This document shows, piece after piece, positions 1 through 10,950 of a stretch of 64,000 bases of DNA. The first letter of the stretch is position 1, and every line of letters starts with the position of its first letter. The notes beneath the pieces were generated by a model. The model was not told the origin of the DNA. It did no database searches and saw only the letters and a list, made by a program, of their open reading frames with translations. The stretch comes from Odontesthes bonariensis (Eukaryota > Chordata > Actinopteri > Atheriniformes > Atherinopsidae), in the NCBI RefSeq assembly GCF_027942865.1, contig NC_134516.1, forward strand, positions 25,131,322 through 25,195,321, read 5' to 3'. Both the position numbers and the translations under genes were made by a program.

Positions 1-1045
1 TCAAATGTTTATCTGATGGAGAGAGGTGGGATTTGATCTGGAACAACGCTTTATTTTGGAGGTATTTATTCAGCAAGTGCGAATCTGTCAATATGTGTCA
101 AACTTTACCGAACCCTGTTGCTGTTGTTCTACCGCTGCCTCCATCTTTTAGTGTCCGCGTTAAAGCAATACAATGTAACTTCTCAAAAAGCCCACTCTGG
201 AGCTCCCCCTACAGGCTTGGAGGTAATGTACGGTTACACTGTCGTAAATACAACACCCTTTCGCTTTCACTTTTCACGTTTGTTGACGAACCGGCGAGGA
301 GTCAGAAGGTGCAAGCTATGTCGACCGAGAAGGTAAGAGTAATCAAATGTATCCGGGAGCGTGAGAGGGGTCTATTTGTTTTTGCGGTAGGTGTGCCAGA
401 AAGCAAGTCGAAGTACTTCCGCTCAGCTCCCGGGCCGCTCCAGCAAAGTTACATAGCGCAGTTATTCCAACTGAGACCCCCGAAGGGCATAGGAGACAGG
501 CCAATCGTAATATTAAAACTCATTCTAGCCGCACAATTTTTTTCAAGCTGCTATTTTAAGGTAGAAATGTTACATAGTATTGCTTTAATGTGTGGCTTTG
601 ATGTTTTAACTAACATGTTAAACAGTGTTTAATAAACACCAGAGTCACACAGAGAAAACAGACCAACAGCTGCTGTGTCCAGGGAGCCTAAATGAGGAAT
701 GAGGGCTTTTCTCTGAGAGCGAAGGTGTCAGTACAGCAGAGGAAACATCCCAAATGTAGCGGACACTTGAGTTTCTATATGTTGTCTTTTTAGGCGTGTT
801 GAATCAGTTTTTTGGGGTTCACTCCTCAGCTGCTGGACTCCTATCTGCTCCTCCAAACGGCTGATAACTTTCTACTGTATACACTTAAAAACATGGAGCC
901 TCTTGTGTTTGTTGTTGTGGACAACTTTCCTGTTAGCTGAAACATTTCAGAGTTCTCCTCAGACTGGATTCAGTGGGCATAAAGGTGTCTTTAACAGAGG
1001 GAACGAGGATTTATCTCTGTGCTTCACCCCGGCAGAAGCAGCCAG
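1..1045. other. No supported gene
   Basis: An open frame of 199 codons lies on plus at 33-632, but it has no recognisable domain, a mixed composition and overlaps a second open frame, so I do not call it a gene. I see no tRNA, transposase or terminal repeat here. Confidence 0.4.
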
Positions 1046-1112
1046 TGAGGGGGCGGGGCTTGTTCCAAACGCTCAGCTGCTCTCCCATTGGTTATTACTT
1101 ATGACGTCAGAG
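1046..1112. promoter_or_regulatory. Promoter-like motif cluster (GC box, inverted CCAAT, CRE)
   Basis: Three classical core-promoter motifs sit within 65 bp: a GC box (GGGGCGGGGC, about 1049-1058), an inverted CCAAT box (CATTGG, about 1086-1091) and a full palindromic CRE (TGACGTCA, 1102-1109). The spacing is typical of a CpG-type vertebrate promoter. No first exon can be recognised on either side, so the gene driven is unknown and the element may be a relic. Basis: motifs are seen; function is inferred. Confidence 0.4.
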
Positions 1113-2585
1113 ACGGACAGAGTTCCTACTGGCTCCTGAAGCCGGTGTAGCGGAAGTGGTTCTGGAGGCTGCAGCGACACTTGTAATGTTCACAGCTTCT
1201 GTTTGACACCTCAGAGTTTATAAAACTCATACAACACTATCAGAACACATGGTCACCATAGGAACCTTTACAAGTTCAGGCTTTCTAAAGTAACGGGACA
1301 CACACACATCAGTCCAATCCAGATGTTTTTCTCATCTTTTCATAGTTTCCTGTTCTGGCTTCATAACTCAGATGGAATCAGTCAGTGAAAAACACAGCAG
1401 GCTGTGAGAGAAAGTAAAGGTGTTCACCAGACCAACCAAGCCTGAACCTGAGGGATGTATCACTGAAATTACTGAGCACATCATCAGACAGGAGAAGAGG
1501 AAGCCCATTTTCACTGATATCAGCATCAGACAGCAGATCTGGAGGTGCTTTTCTTTCTACAGCTGGCCTTCACTCCTCTGTGTCTTCTCTCCAACCATCT
1601 TTGTCCCAACCATTGCATCTGTGGTGTTCAGCACATCTGCAGCATCAGGCCCGCTGGCTCCGTTCTGCTCGTCTTCTGCAGACGGAGCTTTTTCATGGCA
1701 GGAAACCATCCAGTGAGTCAGGATTCTGCAGGAACCACTGGAAGACTTTCACTTCCTCCTTTAGTTGAACGCTTCATCAAACTGACATCATGCAGTTCCT
1801 CTATTCGCCACCAGAGGGAGACACGTCTCCATCAATGCAGAGTCCCGCTCAGTATTACTGACAGTACTTCACAGCCACTGAGAGGACACATTTAAATCAG
1901 TAACATACAAAGAAATGATTTCTGTATTTGAGCCAGGCTTCCACCTCCATATAAGACACACACTGTGTCCTCATACAACAAGCAGCTCTCCTGTCTGAGC
2001 TTCACATCTTTACAGTTAGCATCAGCACACACAGCATGTTGATGAAGATTCTCACTCATCCAGGTCATGGTAATCCTAAGAGCTCACATCCTCTGGCCTA
2101 AAAGGCCTCTAGCAAAGAGCCAGATAAGACCAGAGCCACCCACTCTCCAGATAAAGGGCCTTATGAGCTGCTGAAGTTCTTCAGGTAAATAAGTTTATAT
2201 TAGTTTCTCTTTTGGTCAGAGGCTCTGGTGCTCTGGAGTTACACCAAGTGTTTCTGAATGTTAGCTGTAACACCTTTAAAACCTGTTTTATTTCCATGCA
2301 AACAACAGCTAATCCTAACTGTCCTGTAGTTCGTAATGTGTCAGATCTCCATTTATTCCATCTCTTTCGCTGCAGTTTTAAAACTTCATTACATTTGTTT
2401 TGTTGTTGAACCACCAAACCAGCTCAGAAGACACAGTATTTAATGGCTATCAGGTTGAGTGGAGGATGTAAATGAACAAGTGGTTCACTTCAAGGCAAGT
2501 AAGGACATTCATCTTGAAAATCAACAGATATCAGCTTGCTGCACTTTTGCATGAAAGGATAACAAATCCAAGCCTGCAATTGTTA
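1113..2585. other. No supported gene; one CTCF-like motif
   Basis: Short open frames here look like chance. A sequence close to the CTCF core (CCACCAGAGGGAG) lies at about 1808-1820, which is weak evidence on its own. Nothing else is recognised. Confidence 0.35.
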
Positions 2586-2599
2586 TTAAGTTTTAAACA

Positions 2600-3434
2600 A
2601 GAGGCACAAGACTGAAGCGTTGAAACAGACAATTATAGCAGATAATAAAACACTCGTGATCTGTGGTGAGTTCAACATGGACCTCTTAAAGGTACATACT
2701 CCTAAACAAACTTGTGATTTCTTGGCTGCGTTATACGGTAGAGGCTTGTATCCACTGATCACAAAGCCGAGCAGAGGAACCACAGATAGTGCAACATTAA
2801 CTGACAACATTTTTACACATTCCTTGGACACTGGTATAAATAGTGGTTTGGTAATAAGTGATGTAAGTGATCATTTAGCTGTATTTGCAACATTTAATGA
2901 TCAGCTACAGAGGAAGAAAACAGAAAAGCGTAGATATGAAAGGGTAAGGACTGTTAAAGCAATTAATGCTTCAGAAATGAGCTTTAAAACAAGAGTGGAA
3001 TGAGTTTCATACAGATGAAGTAAACACTGCAGACAATTCATTCTTCAACTGTTATTTATCTCTCTATGATAAACACTGTCCAACAGGTTTATGTTCACAT
3101 AAGCATAGTTATGCTGAGAAACCTCGGATAACAAAGGCATTAAAAAATGCATGTAAGAAGAAAAATAAACTTTATGGAGACTTCATCAAAACTAGAACAG
3201 AGGTTGCTGAAAAACGCTGAGATGTACAAAAACAGGCTGACCAACATGTTTAGGCAAGCAAAGAAGCAACATTATGATAAAATGTTACAAATAAATCAAA
3301 ATAATATGAAGCGCACATGGAACATCCTAAATAATGTAATGGTGAATAAGCCTTGATCACCAGATCAACCTAAGTGTTTCATAAAGGACAATAAGGTGTT
3401 TGGCAATCTGACTGAAGCGGCTGATGAATGTAAC
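2600..3434 (+). mobile_element. LINE fragment: endonuclease and start of RT region
   Basis: The frame at 2620-3003 encodes the second half of an apurinic-type endonuclease of a non-LTR retrotransposon: ICGEFNMDLL, then a T/S-rich TKPSRGTTDSATLTDNIFT stretch and the terminal SDVSDHLAVF motif. A second frame at 3147-3356 matches the basic linker before the RT (KNRLTNMFRQAKKQHYD). The RT itself is absent and the frames are broken. The motifs suit the jockey/CR1/L2 group of LINEs. It abuts the zinc-finger pseudogene at about 3435. Confidence 0.65.
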
Positions 3435-5672
3435 TCAGTACAGCGGCTCGTGAATCCTCTGGTCAGTGTTCGAATTACGGGGGGTACCGGGGGGGTCTGA
3501 CCCCCCCGATTGAGACTTGATACCCCCCAAATGGGACTAATTTACACTTTTGGGGGGTACTGAAAAAATTTTATCTATTATTAAAATCAGGTGTTGAAAA
3601 TGTCTTGTTACTAAGTATTTTTCAATGTGTACTATGAATAACCAAATAAAATGCGTTTTGGAACACCCCTTCAATGGACTGTACCACCAGCGGGCGTTTC
3701 ACGTGTTCGCACGCAGCTCGCGCATAGTCCAAAACATCGGCAGCACTGAGATGCAGGGTTTTGATGCCCGTTAAAATGATGTTTGAGATGCCAGCGCGTG
3801 GATTTAAGGTGTCAAGGTGGAGGTTTCCCGTGATTTGTTAAATGAAACTAACAAATCAGACTAATATTATCTCAACTTTAAAGCACTGAACTTACAAACA
3901 CTCAAGACAGGTGACCGCCCTTCCCTTTGTCCCATGAGAAAAAAGTTAGCCTAGGACTACATCAGAAGAATTCCATCGAGTCAACATGCACAAGTAGTCT
4001 CAGTTCAAAGACAGAGGCAGACTGCTCTAATCCAGAATACACCAACCAACATACTTGATGTCAGAAAATAAAGTACAAGGCTTATCATGTGTTTAAAGCA
4101 CAATTGGAATAATATAATTTAACTAAGTTAGAAGAAGGCAAATGGATAGTGTGACTCCACCAAGCAGGAAGCAAGGATAGCTGTGTCGAGCAAGGAGGCA
4201 AAAAGGATAGCATGCCCACAAAGAGGTAGGAAAAATGGGATTCCTTACCATATGTCCGCCGTGACAAATATAGGATTATTCATAATTTTGACTCTGTTTG
4301 AAGCCATTTCATGTAGCAGCTAGCAGTATACCATCACTACTAGCACCACGGGGCTGTCTGATAGCACTTTTCAATCTCAAGAAAAGCGCACACTGTTTAC
4401 AGCAGACATTACAAGCTATGTTGAATTTGGCAGTTGTAGTCTGATAATTTACAGCTTGATTCTGTATGCGTCATTGGGTTCACTTTGCTGATTGACATTT
4501 CTTGATTGCGTCTTATGGGCACTACATAATGTAGGCTAGTTGCTAGTTTGCTAGTGGGCTTTTGGTAAGCCATACAGCTGTTTGAAGTTGGGTCGTTGCT
4601 AGGTTTAATATTTATGTATTATTCTGCATGTGTTGGTTCTGCTGCTGTGCTTGTTGCTAACTGGAAAGTTAGCAACGTCCTGCTGGAGCAACGTGTGTGA
4701 GACAAACTTTGGCTAGGTGGTTGAACTTGACAGTGCTGCGTGCAGATTTGAGCTGAATTCACCTGCGCAGCGCAGATTTTGCAGGGTTGCCAGATGATTT
4801 CCAAACATGCTCAAACCCCGCCTGGAGGCACTAAATCTAAACTAAACCAGTCTAAACTGAATTCTATTTATTTCTATGGCCATAGAGCCACATACAGATA
4901 CAGAAAAACTCGCCCAATACCCATTTTTACCCGCAGACGGGTAAGGGAGTTTGCAAATGATAACGTATTGTTGTGTTTGCATATCATGATATTATCATGA
5001 TTTTTTTTTTTGTGGGGGGGGTGACCTCATCAATTGATCCGCAAAAAAGTCCGAACCCCCCGAAGACCGGTGGATAATTCGAACACTGCCTCTGGTGCAC
5101 GTTGAGCATCGTCATGCTCTTGAATTCCTTCCCGCAGTCGTCACATTTCATGAGGTCCCTCATTTCCACGAGGTTCTCCTGGTGCTCCTTCAGGGCGGAC
5201 GCGTACTGGAAGTGTTTGCCGCAGTTTGAGCACCACACGGGTATCTTCAGCGACGACCCCTGTTGGTGGTCGGTGCCGCTCACTTCTGCTCTTGACTCTT
5301 TTCTCCAAAAGAAACGGGTGCTCTTCTTCTGGCAAATGGCGTAAATCTGGTGTCTTCTCAGCCGTGCATGTGTTTAAAATGCTTGTTGCAGTGGATGCAG
5401 TGATAGGGCCGATCGTCCGTGTGGCACTGTGTGTGTCTGTTCAGTGTTCTGACACAATCAAATGCTTTAGAGCAAACGGGGCACACTTTGAGGGCTTTCT
5501 TTGCCACGTTTTGAACAGGTGCAGATGGGCTCTCCTCAGACGTCCCAGCAGGTGTTTCTAAATGAGCTTCCTTTGTGTCGCTGTCACAGTTCTGAGCGTC
5601 AGCGCCTGCCAGAATCTGCTCCAGCGTCTTGCTCTGCAGTGTGTCCTTAAAACATCTGAGGAAACTGGACAA
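3435..5672 (-). pseudogene. C2H2 zinc-finger pseudogene interrupted by a hAT element
   Basis: Read on minus, 5672-5358 encodes an acidic linker followed by classical C2H2 fingers (CPVCSKAF...HTQCH, then CIHCNKHF). After a frame change, 5283-5097 encodes CSNCGKHF and CDDCGKEFKSMTMLNVHQR. That last finger is completed on the far side of the inserted transposon: 3463-3435 reads IHEPLY then stop, restoring the C-x2-C-x12-H-x3-H spacing. At least one frameshift and an internal stop separate the upstream fingers, so this is a dead copy of a host zinc-finger gene or its last exon. A splice-acceptor-like CAG precedes CFKDTLQ near 5660. The upstream exons are not in place; a Tc1-like fragment lies there instead. 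Confidence 0.7.
3464..5088. mobile_element. Non-autonomous hAT element with 8-bp TSD
   Basis: The element begins CAGTGTTCGAATTACGGGGG and ends with the inverse, TAATTCGAACACTG, giving perfect 14-bp terminal inverted repeats of the hAT CAG-type. It is flanked on both sides by CCTCTGGT (3456-3463 and 5089-5096), a textbook 8-bp hAT target duplication. Length is 1625 bp. No transposase frame is visible, so it would need a transposase in trans. G-runs next to both tips extend the inverted symmetry imperfectly. It splits the last zinc finger of the pseudogene around it. Confidence 0.88.
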
Positions 5673-5840
5673 GTGGAGGACAAAAGAAGAAGTGTCAGAC
5701 CTAAAAAACTATCTGCAGAAGATGAACAATATCTGAAAGTGATGTCCTTAAGAAAGAGGAAAAAATCCAGCAAAGACCTGACACAGGAGCTGAGAGATGC
5801 ATCTGGACCTTCAGCTGATCCATCGGCTGTTGTTTCCAAG
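5651..5840 (+). mobile_element. Tc1-like transposase fragment
   Basis: One plus frame encodes RRSVRPKKLSAEDEQYLKVM followed by a stretch with SLRKRKKSSKDLTQELRDAS. This matches the second helix-turn-helix and linker of the paired-like DNA-binding domain of fish Tc1/mariner transposases. Only the N-terminal part is present; the DDE catalytic domain and the inverted repeats are missing. It sits where the upstream part of the zinc-finger pseudogene would be. Confidence 0.7.
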
Positions 5841-6835
5841 TGCTTGTTAAAATGATTATTTAAGATAGTAATTAAGTGTTTTTTAGGCGATGTGAAAACC
5901 GTTTGCTGTGACTTTCAAATATGCTTCAAAAACTGGACGTGTTTCTTCAGATAAACTCCTGACCAGCTGTGAAAAAGCAGTGAAAATGTCTGGCCTGTAT
6001 AAACTTTGTGATGTCAAACAAGATCAGAGATGACATCGATTGTGATGTCACTACAGTGATGACATCACAGCTTTGTGAAGGCTTCTGTTCTGTCTCTTCT
6101 GGTCTGTGGTTCCAACCACAGATTCTGGATGGAAGTGAAGTCCGGATTCCAGAATGTTGATTTGTGTTCTCTGTTAATCTCTGGACGACTTCAGCTGATT
6201 ACTTCCTGTCACTGTCACGTTGGAAGGTCCACTTCTGCCAGTTTTTCAGCAGCCAGTATCATGTTTTCCACCAGCAGTGTTTCCCAAGACAGAATCATGT
6301 CAGTTTGTTTAAATGTTGCCAAAATAAACTATTACAATTACAACAAATGTCATCTCAGGGCACTTCAATAATAAAGTCCAATTCAGGCCAATTGGAGTTC
6401 AATTCATTGTAATTATAATCCAATTCATTCAATTCAGAATGAATCCAATTCATTCATACAGAGCAATTCAAAAACTATTTCCTCGCTAAGGAAACCAACA
6501 GATGGCACAGAACTTGCACTATTTTAATTAGATAGAACTTTTTAATAGTTCTAAGATCAAATCTTTCTGGTTTTATTTGCATTTTGCAAAGAGTCCCGAG
6601 TAATTATGAAAGTGGGGTTTTAATTTGAAGAAAAAGCCTCAAAATAAAGTGATTTTTAGGAGTATGCAGGGATTCATTTCCATCTAATGAACAGGTCAGT
6701 TATATTAAACAGTGGGCCGTGTGAGCAGCAATCAGGGGAGTAAGGAGTTCACAGATCATAGACAGAGGCAACCGTCCAACTATTCAAAGCTTTTAAAATG
6801 AGTAATAAAATCTGACAGGTAACCAGGGAAGGAAG
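5829..6835. repeat. 1-kb interspersed repeat, copy 1
   Basis: This block is colinear with 22492-23499, with only scattered substitutions by eye. It starts at the shared GTTGTTTC and stops abruptly after GGTAACCAGGGAAGGAAG. It contains a cluster of TGACATCA-type CRE half-palindromes near 6025-6075 and a tract of CAATTCA repeats near 6375-6470. The last ~115 bp resembles the 3' part of the L2-like LINE at 23.4-23.9 kb. A third, partial copy begins near 63890. No coding capacity is evident. Confidence 0.75.
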
Positions 6836-6879
6836 GACAAGAGGCAGGGAGGTGGGCAGCCACTGTGTGGCCTGGTGTG

Positions 6880-7207
6880 GGAATAATCACCTCAGCTGCT
6901 GATTTTAGGAGGAGCACCAATAAGCCAAACAGCGTCTCCATCCCAGGAGAAGAGGTGGCTGAGGAACACCTGGGAGTTTACCTGTTGCATATCTCTTATA
7001 AGTCTGTGGTGCAGAGTGCATCTTTCTTCAGCACCATCTGCTGTGGCAGCAGCATCAGAGCCAGCGACTCAAAGAAACTGAGCAAACTGCTAAAGAAGGC
7101 TGGCTCTGACCTGGGGACTGCTTTGGAGCTGTGTTTGATGAGCACTCACTTCTTTTTTTTTTTTTTTTTTTTCCTTGTCCTGTCCAGCATTATGGCAGCA
7201 GAATTGT
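6880..7207 (+). mobile_element. LINE fragment: RT C-terminal region
   Basis: The frame contains DFRRSTNKPNSVSIPGEE, a shortened LGVYLLH, and then YKSVVQSASFFSTIC and GSSIRASDSKKLSKLLKKAG. This is the order found at the C-terminal end of the reverse transcriptase of a jockey/CR1-group LINE common in fish. The same family is seen on minus near 48.5 kb. A segment between the two motif blocks is missing, and the frame ends in a poly-T tract (7150-7171). Confidence 0.65.
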
Positions 7208-7607
7208 AATCTGAATACCGTTTATGCCAAACACATTTGCTATACCAAGGGAAGCTTTATGAATGTAAAGCTCCCCTTGATGCCCATCAACTCCTTATTT
7301 ATTTATTTATTTTTGTTACAATACTTAACATGATGTGATAGTGTGATAGTGCCGAACCGGACCGGGGGACAGAGAGAGAGAGGGAGAGCGAAGAAGGGAA
7401 AAAAAGGAACAGAAATATGAAGAGACAAACATAGAAAACAATGAAAAATCAGACAACCAGCTGCTACACCTGTAAAAACAAAACTGAAGACAATCCAAGG
7501 CTTTTGTGGGGAATCCAGCCTTAGAGGCACCAGGAGCACCTGTAAGCAGATAAGCAGAGAACAAACACACAAACAAAAAAGCACAAGCAGCAGCAATCAC
7601 ACGGCAA
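7208..7607. other. Spacer, nothing recognised
   Basis: A simple (ATTT) tract lies at about 7296-7315 and a GA-rich tract at 7365-7395. The minus open frames are low-complexity shadows. The tRNA cluster begins at its right edge. Confidence 0.4.
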
Positions 7608-7676
7608 CTTTCCATCAAGGAATCGAACCCTGTTCCTCCGCTTGACAGGCAGATTCTAACCTTTGACCATTGAAGA
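7608..7676 (-). pseudogene. tRNA-Asp-like pseudogene (GTC)
   Basis: On minus, an anticodon arm (CCGC-type stem; in this copy one stem base differs) presents GTC, and a good T arm with GGGTTCGATTC follows. The D arm is recognisable. The two acceptor strands do not pair, so I call it a pseudogene. It is the first of four copies in the repeating unit. Confidence 0.5.
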
Positions 7677-7825
7677 AGATACAGAATGTGTTCCTTGACT
7701 GTCGTGCCAATTCTGAGAATACAAGCTGTAAGAGTATCACTGAAAAATTGACAAAAATTACGTCGTTAAAATCCTTTCATTGTCAAGCATTTGCATGACT
7801 GAGAGCGTAAATTGACTGTGGAAGG

Positions 7826-7897
7826 GGTTCCATGGTGTAAAGGTCAGCACTCTGGACTTTGAATCCAGTGATCCGAGTCCAAATCTCGGTGGAACCT
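7826..7897 (+). tRNA. tRNA-Gln (TTG), copy 1
   Basis: 72 nt. The acceptor GGTTCCA pairs with TGGAACC. The anticodon arm CTGGA-CTTTGAA-TCCAG gives TTG. The T arm CCGAG/CTCGG closes, but the T loop reads TCCAAAT instead of TTCAAAT, a B-box change that may weaken transcription. Confidence 0.85.
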
Positions 7898-8208
7898 TCA
7901 GGTGTGTGCTGTCATGGTTGTGTTCTGGAAAGAAGATGAGTTGAGTACGCTAGTCAGTTGTGAAATGACACCAGAGTGCACGATTCCAGCTGAGAGGATC
8001 TGTGGTATGTGACGTCACACCTCTGTGTTGCTAGTTGAATCTTTTTTGGTTTCTTCTTGCATATTCATTTACGATGCTTCTATTTATCCATGCTCTCCCA
8101 GAGGAGTGTGTTAAAATCCCACTTCTGACTCAATTTGTTGAAACAAAATTTGGGAAAACTTACCTCATTCTTTGGGTCCAGGAACACTAGTGAATAGGCA
8201 TGGCTTCA

Positions 8209-8281
8209 GTTTCCGTAGTGTAGTGGTTATCACGTTCGCCTCACACGCGAAAGGTCCTCAGTTCGAAACTGGGCGGAAACA
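8209..8281 (+). tRNA. tRNA-Val (CAC), copy 1
   Basis: 73 nt. The acceptor GTTTCCG pairs with CGGAAAC, the A box TAGTGTAGTGG is intact, the anticodon arm TTCGC-CTCACAC-GCGAA gives CAC, and the B box GTTCGAAAC is intact. This copy looks functional. Confidence 0.9.
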
Positions 8282-8501
8282 TTACTTGCTCCTCCATTAT
8301 TTATTTCATCCTTGTGTGAAGATGTATGACTGCACGTTAATGATAGCAACATCAACATATTCATAATTATGGATAAGAGGGGAGCCTCATCTGCTATTCT
8401 TGACATGTAAAGTCAATTTTGCAGGTTTTAAAAAGATTTTCCGATGCTGTTGTTTGAAACGGACTTTGGCGAATACCCAAGCTGCTGAGCGAAAATGGCA
8501 G

Positions 8502-8570
8502 CCTACCGTCAAGGAATCGAACCCTGTTCCTCCGCTTGACAGGCGGATTCTAACCTTTGACCATTGAAGA
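8502..8570 (-). pseudogene. tRNA-Asp-like pseudogene (GTC), copy 2
   Basis: Same structure as the first copy: a perfect TCCGC/GCGGA anticodon stem with GTC and an intact T arm with GGTTCGATTCC, but no acceptor pairing. Confidence 0.5.
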
Positions 8571-8720
8571 AGATACAGAATGTGTTGGTTGACTGTCGTG
8601 CCAATTCTGAGAATACAAGCTGTAAGAGCATCACTGAAAAATTGACAAAAAAACACGTTGCTAAAACCCTTTCATTGTCAAGCATTTGCATGACTGAGAG
8701 CGTAAATTGACTGTGGAAGG

Positions 8721-8792
8721 GGTTCCATGGTGTAAAGGTCAGCACTCTGGACTTTGAATCCAGTGATCAGAGTTCAAATCTCGGTGGAACCT
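8721..8792 (+). tRNA. tRNA-Gln (TTG), copy 2
   Basis: 72 nt. The acceptor and anticodon stems are perfect and the anticodon is TTG. One T-stem base is changed (CAGAG against CTCGG), leaving one mismatch. Confidence 0.85.
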
Positions 8793-9128
8793 TCAGGTGT
8801 GTGCTGTCATGGTTGTGTTCTGGAAAGAAGATGAGTTGAGTAGGCTAGTCAGTTGTGAAATGACACCAGAGTGCTCAATTGCAGCTGAGAGGATCTGTGG
8901 TATGAGACGTCACACCTCTGTGTTGATAGTTGAATCTTTTTTGGTTTCTTCTTGCATATTCATTAACGATGGTTCTATTTATCCATGCTCTCCCACAGGA
9001 GTGTGTTACAATCCCACTTCTGACTCAATTTGTTGTGACTCCAAAATCTCTTTCCGCGAGCAACAAAATTTGGGAAAACTTACCTCATTCGTAGGCTTCC
9101 GGAACACCAGTGAATAGGCATGGCTTCA

Positions 9129-9201
9129 GTTTCCGTAGTGTAGTGGTTATCACGTTCGCCTCACACGGGAAAGGTCCTCAGTTCGAAACTGGGCAGAAAC
9201 A
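9129..9201 (+). tRNA. tRNA-Val (CAC), copy 2, slightly degenerate
   Basis: 73 nt with intact A and B boxes and a CAC anticodon. There is one mismatch in the acceptor (CAGAAAC) and one in the anticodon stem (GGGAA), so it may be a decaying copy. Confidence 0.75.
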
Positions 9202-9421
9202 TTACTTGCTCCTCCACTATTTATTTCATCCTTGTGTGAAGATGTATGACTGCACGTTAATGATAGCAACATCAACATATTCACAATTATGGATAGGAGG
9301 GGAGCCTCATCTGCTATTCTTGACATGTAAAGTCAATTTTTGCAGGTTTTCAAAAGATTTTCTGATGCTATGGTGTGAAACGGACTTTGGTGAATCCCTA
9401 GCTGCTGAGCGAAAATGGCAG

Positions 9422-9490
9422 CCTTCCATCAAGGAATCGAACCCTGTTCCTCCGCTTCACAGGCGGATTCTAACCATTGACCAGCGAATT
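9422..9490 (-). pseudogene. tRNA-Asp-like pseudogene, copy 3 (anticodon GTG)
   Basis: Same family, but the loop reads CTGTGAA, changing the anticodon from GTC to GTG. The 5' end is cut by the ~90-bp deletion that makes this repeat unit short. Confidence 0.45.
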
Positions 9491-9534
9491 GTCAAGCATT
9501 TGCATGACTGAGAGCGTAAACTGACTGTGGAAGG

Positions 9535-9606
9535 GGTTCCATGGTGTAAAGGTCAGCACTCTGGACTCTGAATCCAGTGATCCGAGTTCAAATCTCAGTG
9601 GAACCT
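9535..9606 (+). tRNA. tRNA-Gln (CTG), copy 3
   Basis: 72 nt. The loop reads CTCTGAA, so the anticodon is CTG where the other three copies have TTG. There is one T-stem mismatch (CTCAG). Confidence 0.82.
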
Positions 9607-9950
9607 TCAGGTGTGTGCTGTCATGGTTGTGTTCTGGAAAGAAGATGAGTTGAGTAGGCTAGTCAGTTGTGAAATGACACCAGATTTCACAATTGATAAA
9701 CTCCAGCTGAGATGATCTGTGGTATGTGACATCACACCTCTGTGTTGCTAGTTGAATCTTCTTTGGTTTCCTCTTGCATATTCATTTACGATGCTTCTAT
9801 TTCTCCATGCTCTCCCAGAGGAGTGTGTTACAATCCCACTTTTGACTCAATTTGTTGCAACTCCACAAACTCTTTCCGCTGGCAACAAAATTTGGGAAAA
9901 CTTACCTCATTCTTTGGCTTCCGGAACACTAGTGAATAGACATGGCTTCA

Positions 9951-10023
9951 GTTTCTGTAGTGTAGTGGTTATCACGTTTACCTCACACGCGAAAGGTCCT
10001 CAGTTCGAAACTGGGCGGAAACG
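9951..10023 (+). tRNA. tRNA-Val (CAC), copy 3
   Basis: 73 nt. The acceptor has one G-T wobble (GTTTCTG). The anticodon stem carries TTTAC instead of TTCGC, with one wobble and one mismatch. The B box is intact. Confidence 0.75.
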
Positions 10024-10243
10024 TTACTTGCTCCTCCATTATTTATTTCATCCTTGTGTGAAGATGTATGACTGCACGTTAATGATAGCAACATCAACAT
10101 ATTCATAATTATGGATAGGAGGGGAGCCTCATCTGCTATTCTTGACATGTAAAGTACATTTTTGCAGGTTTTCAAAAGATTTTCCGATGCTGTGGTGTGA
10201 AACGGACTTTGGTGAATCCCTAGCTGCTGAGCGAAAATGGCAA

Positions 10244-10312
10244 CCTTCCGTCAAGGAATCGAACCCTGTTCCTCCGCTTGACAGGCGGATTCTAACCTTT
10301 GACCATTGAAGA
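10244..10312 (-). pseudogene. tRNA-Asp-like pseudogene (GTC), copy 4
   Basis: Same features as copies 1 and 2: GTC anticodon, intact T arm, unpaired acceptor strands. Confidence 0.5.
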
Positions 10313-10462
10313 AGATACAGAACGTGTTGCTTGATTGTCGTGCCAATTCTGAGAATACAAGATGTAAGAGCATCACTGAAAAATTGACGAAAAAATATGT
10401 TGCCAAAACCATTTCATTGTCAAGCATTTGCATGACTGAGAGCGTAAATTGACTGTGGAAGG

Positions 10463-10534
10463 GGTTCCATGGTGTAAAGGTCAGCACTCTGGACTTTGAA
10501 TCCAGTGATCCGAGTTCAAATCTCGGTGGAATCT
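10463..10534 (+). tRNA. tRNA-Gln (TTG), copy 4
   Basis: 72 nt. The acceptor closes with one G-T wobble (TGGAATC); the other stems are perfect. Anticodon TTG. Confidence 0.85.
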
Positions 10535-10878
10535 TCAGTTGTGTGCTGTCATGGTTGTGTTCTAGAAAGAAGATGAGTTGAGTGGGCTAGTCAGTTGTCA
10601 AATGACACCAGATTGCACGATTGATCAATTCCAGCTGAGAGGATCTGTGGTATGTGATGTCACACCTCTGTGTTGCTAGTTGAAGCTTTTTTGGTTTCTT
10701 CTTGCATATTCATTTACGATGCTTCTATTTATCCATGCTCTCCCAGAGGAGTGTGTTACAATCCCACTTTTGACTCAATTTGTTGCAACTCCACAAACTC
10801 TTTCCGCTGGCAACAAAATTTGGGAAAACTTACCTCATTCTTTGGCTTCCGGAACACTAGTGAATAGGCATGGTTCCA

Positions 10879-10950
10879 GTGTCCGTAGTGTAGTGGTTAT
10901 CACGTTCGCCTAACACGCGAAAGGTCCTCAGTTGGAAACTGGTGGAAACA
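10879..10950 (+). pseudogene. tRNA-Val pseudogene (AAC)
   Basis: 72 nt, fourth Val copy. The loop reads CTAACAC (anticodon AAC). The T arm has lost one base and the B box reads GTTGGAAAC, and the acceptor has an internal change (GTGTCCG). It is unlikely to be transcribed or folded normally. Confidence 0.6.

Noticed and set aside
33-632. 199-codon open frame on plus
   Set aside because: No domain, no signal peptide, no codon-bias clue by eye and an overlapping second frame; likely chance.
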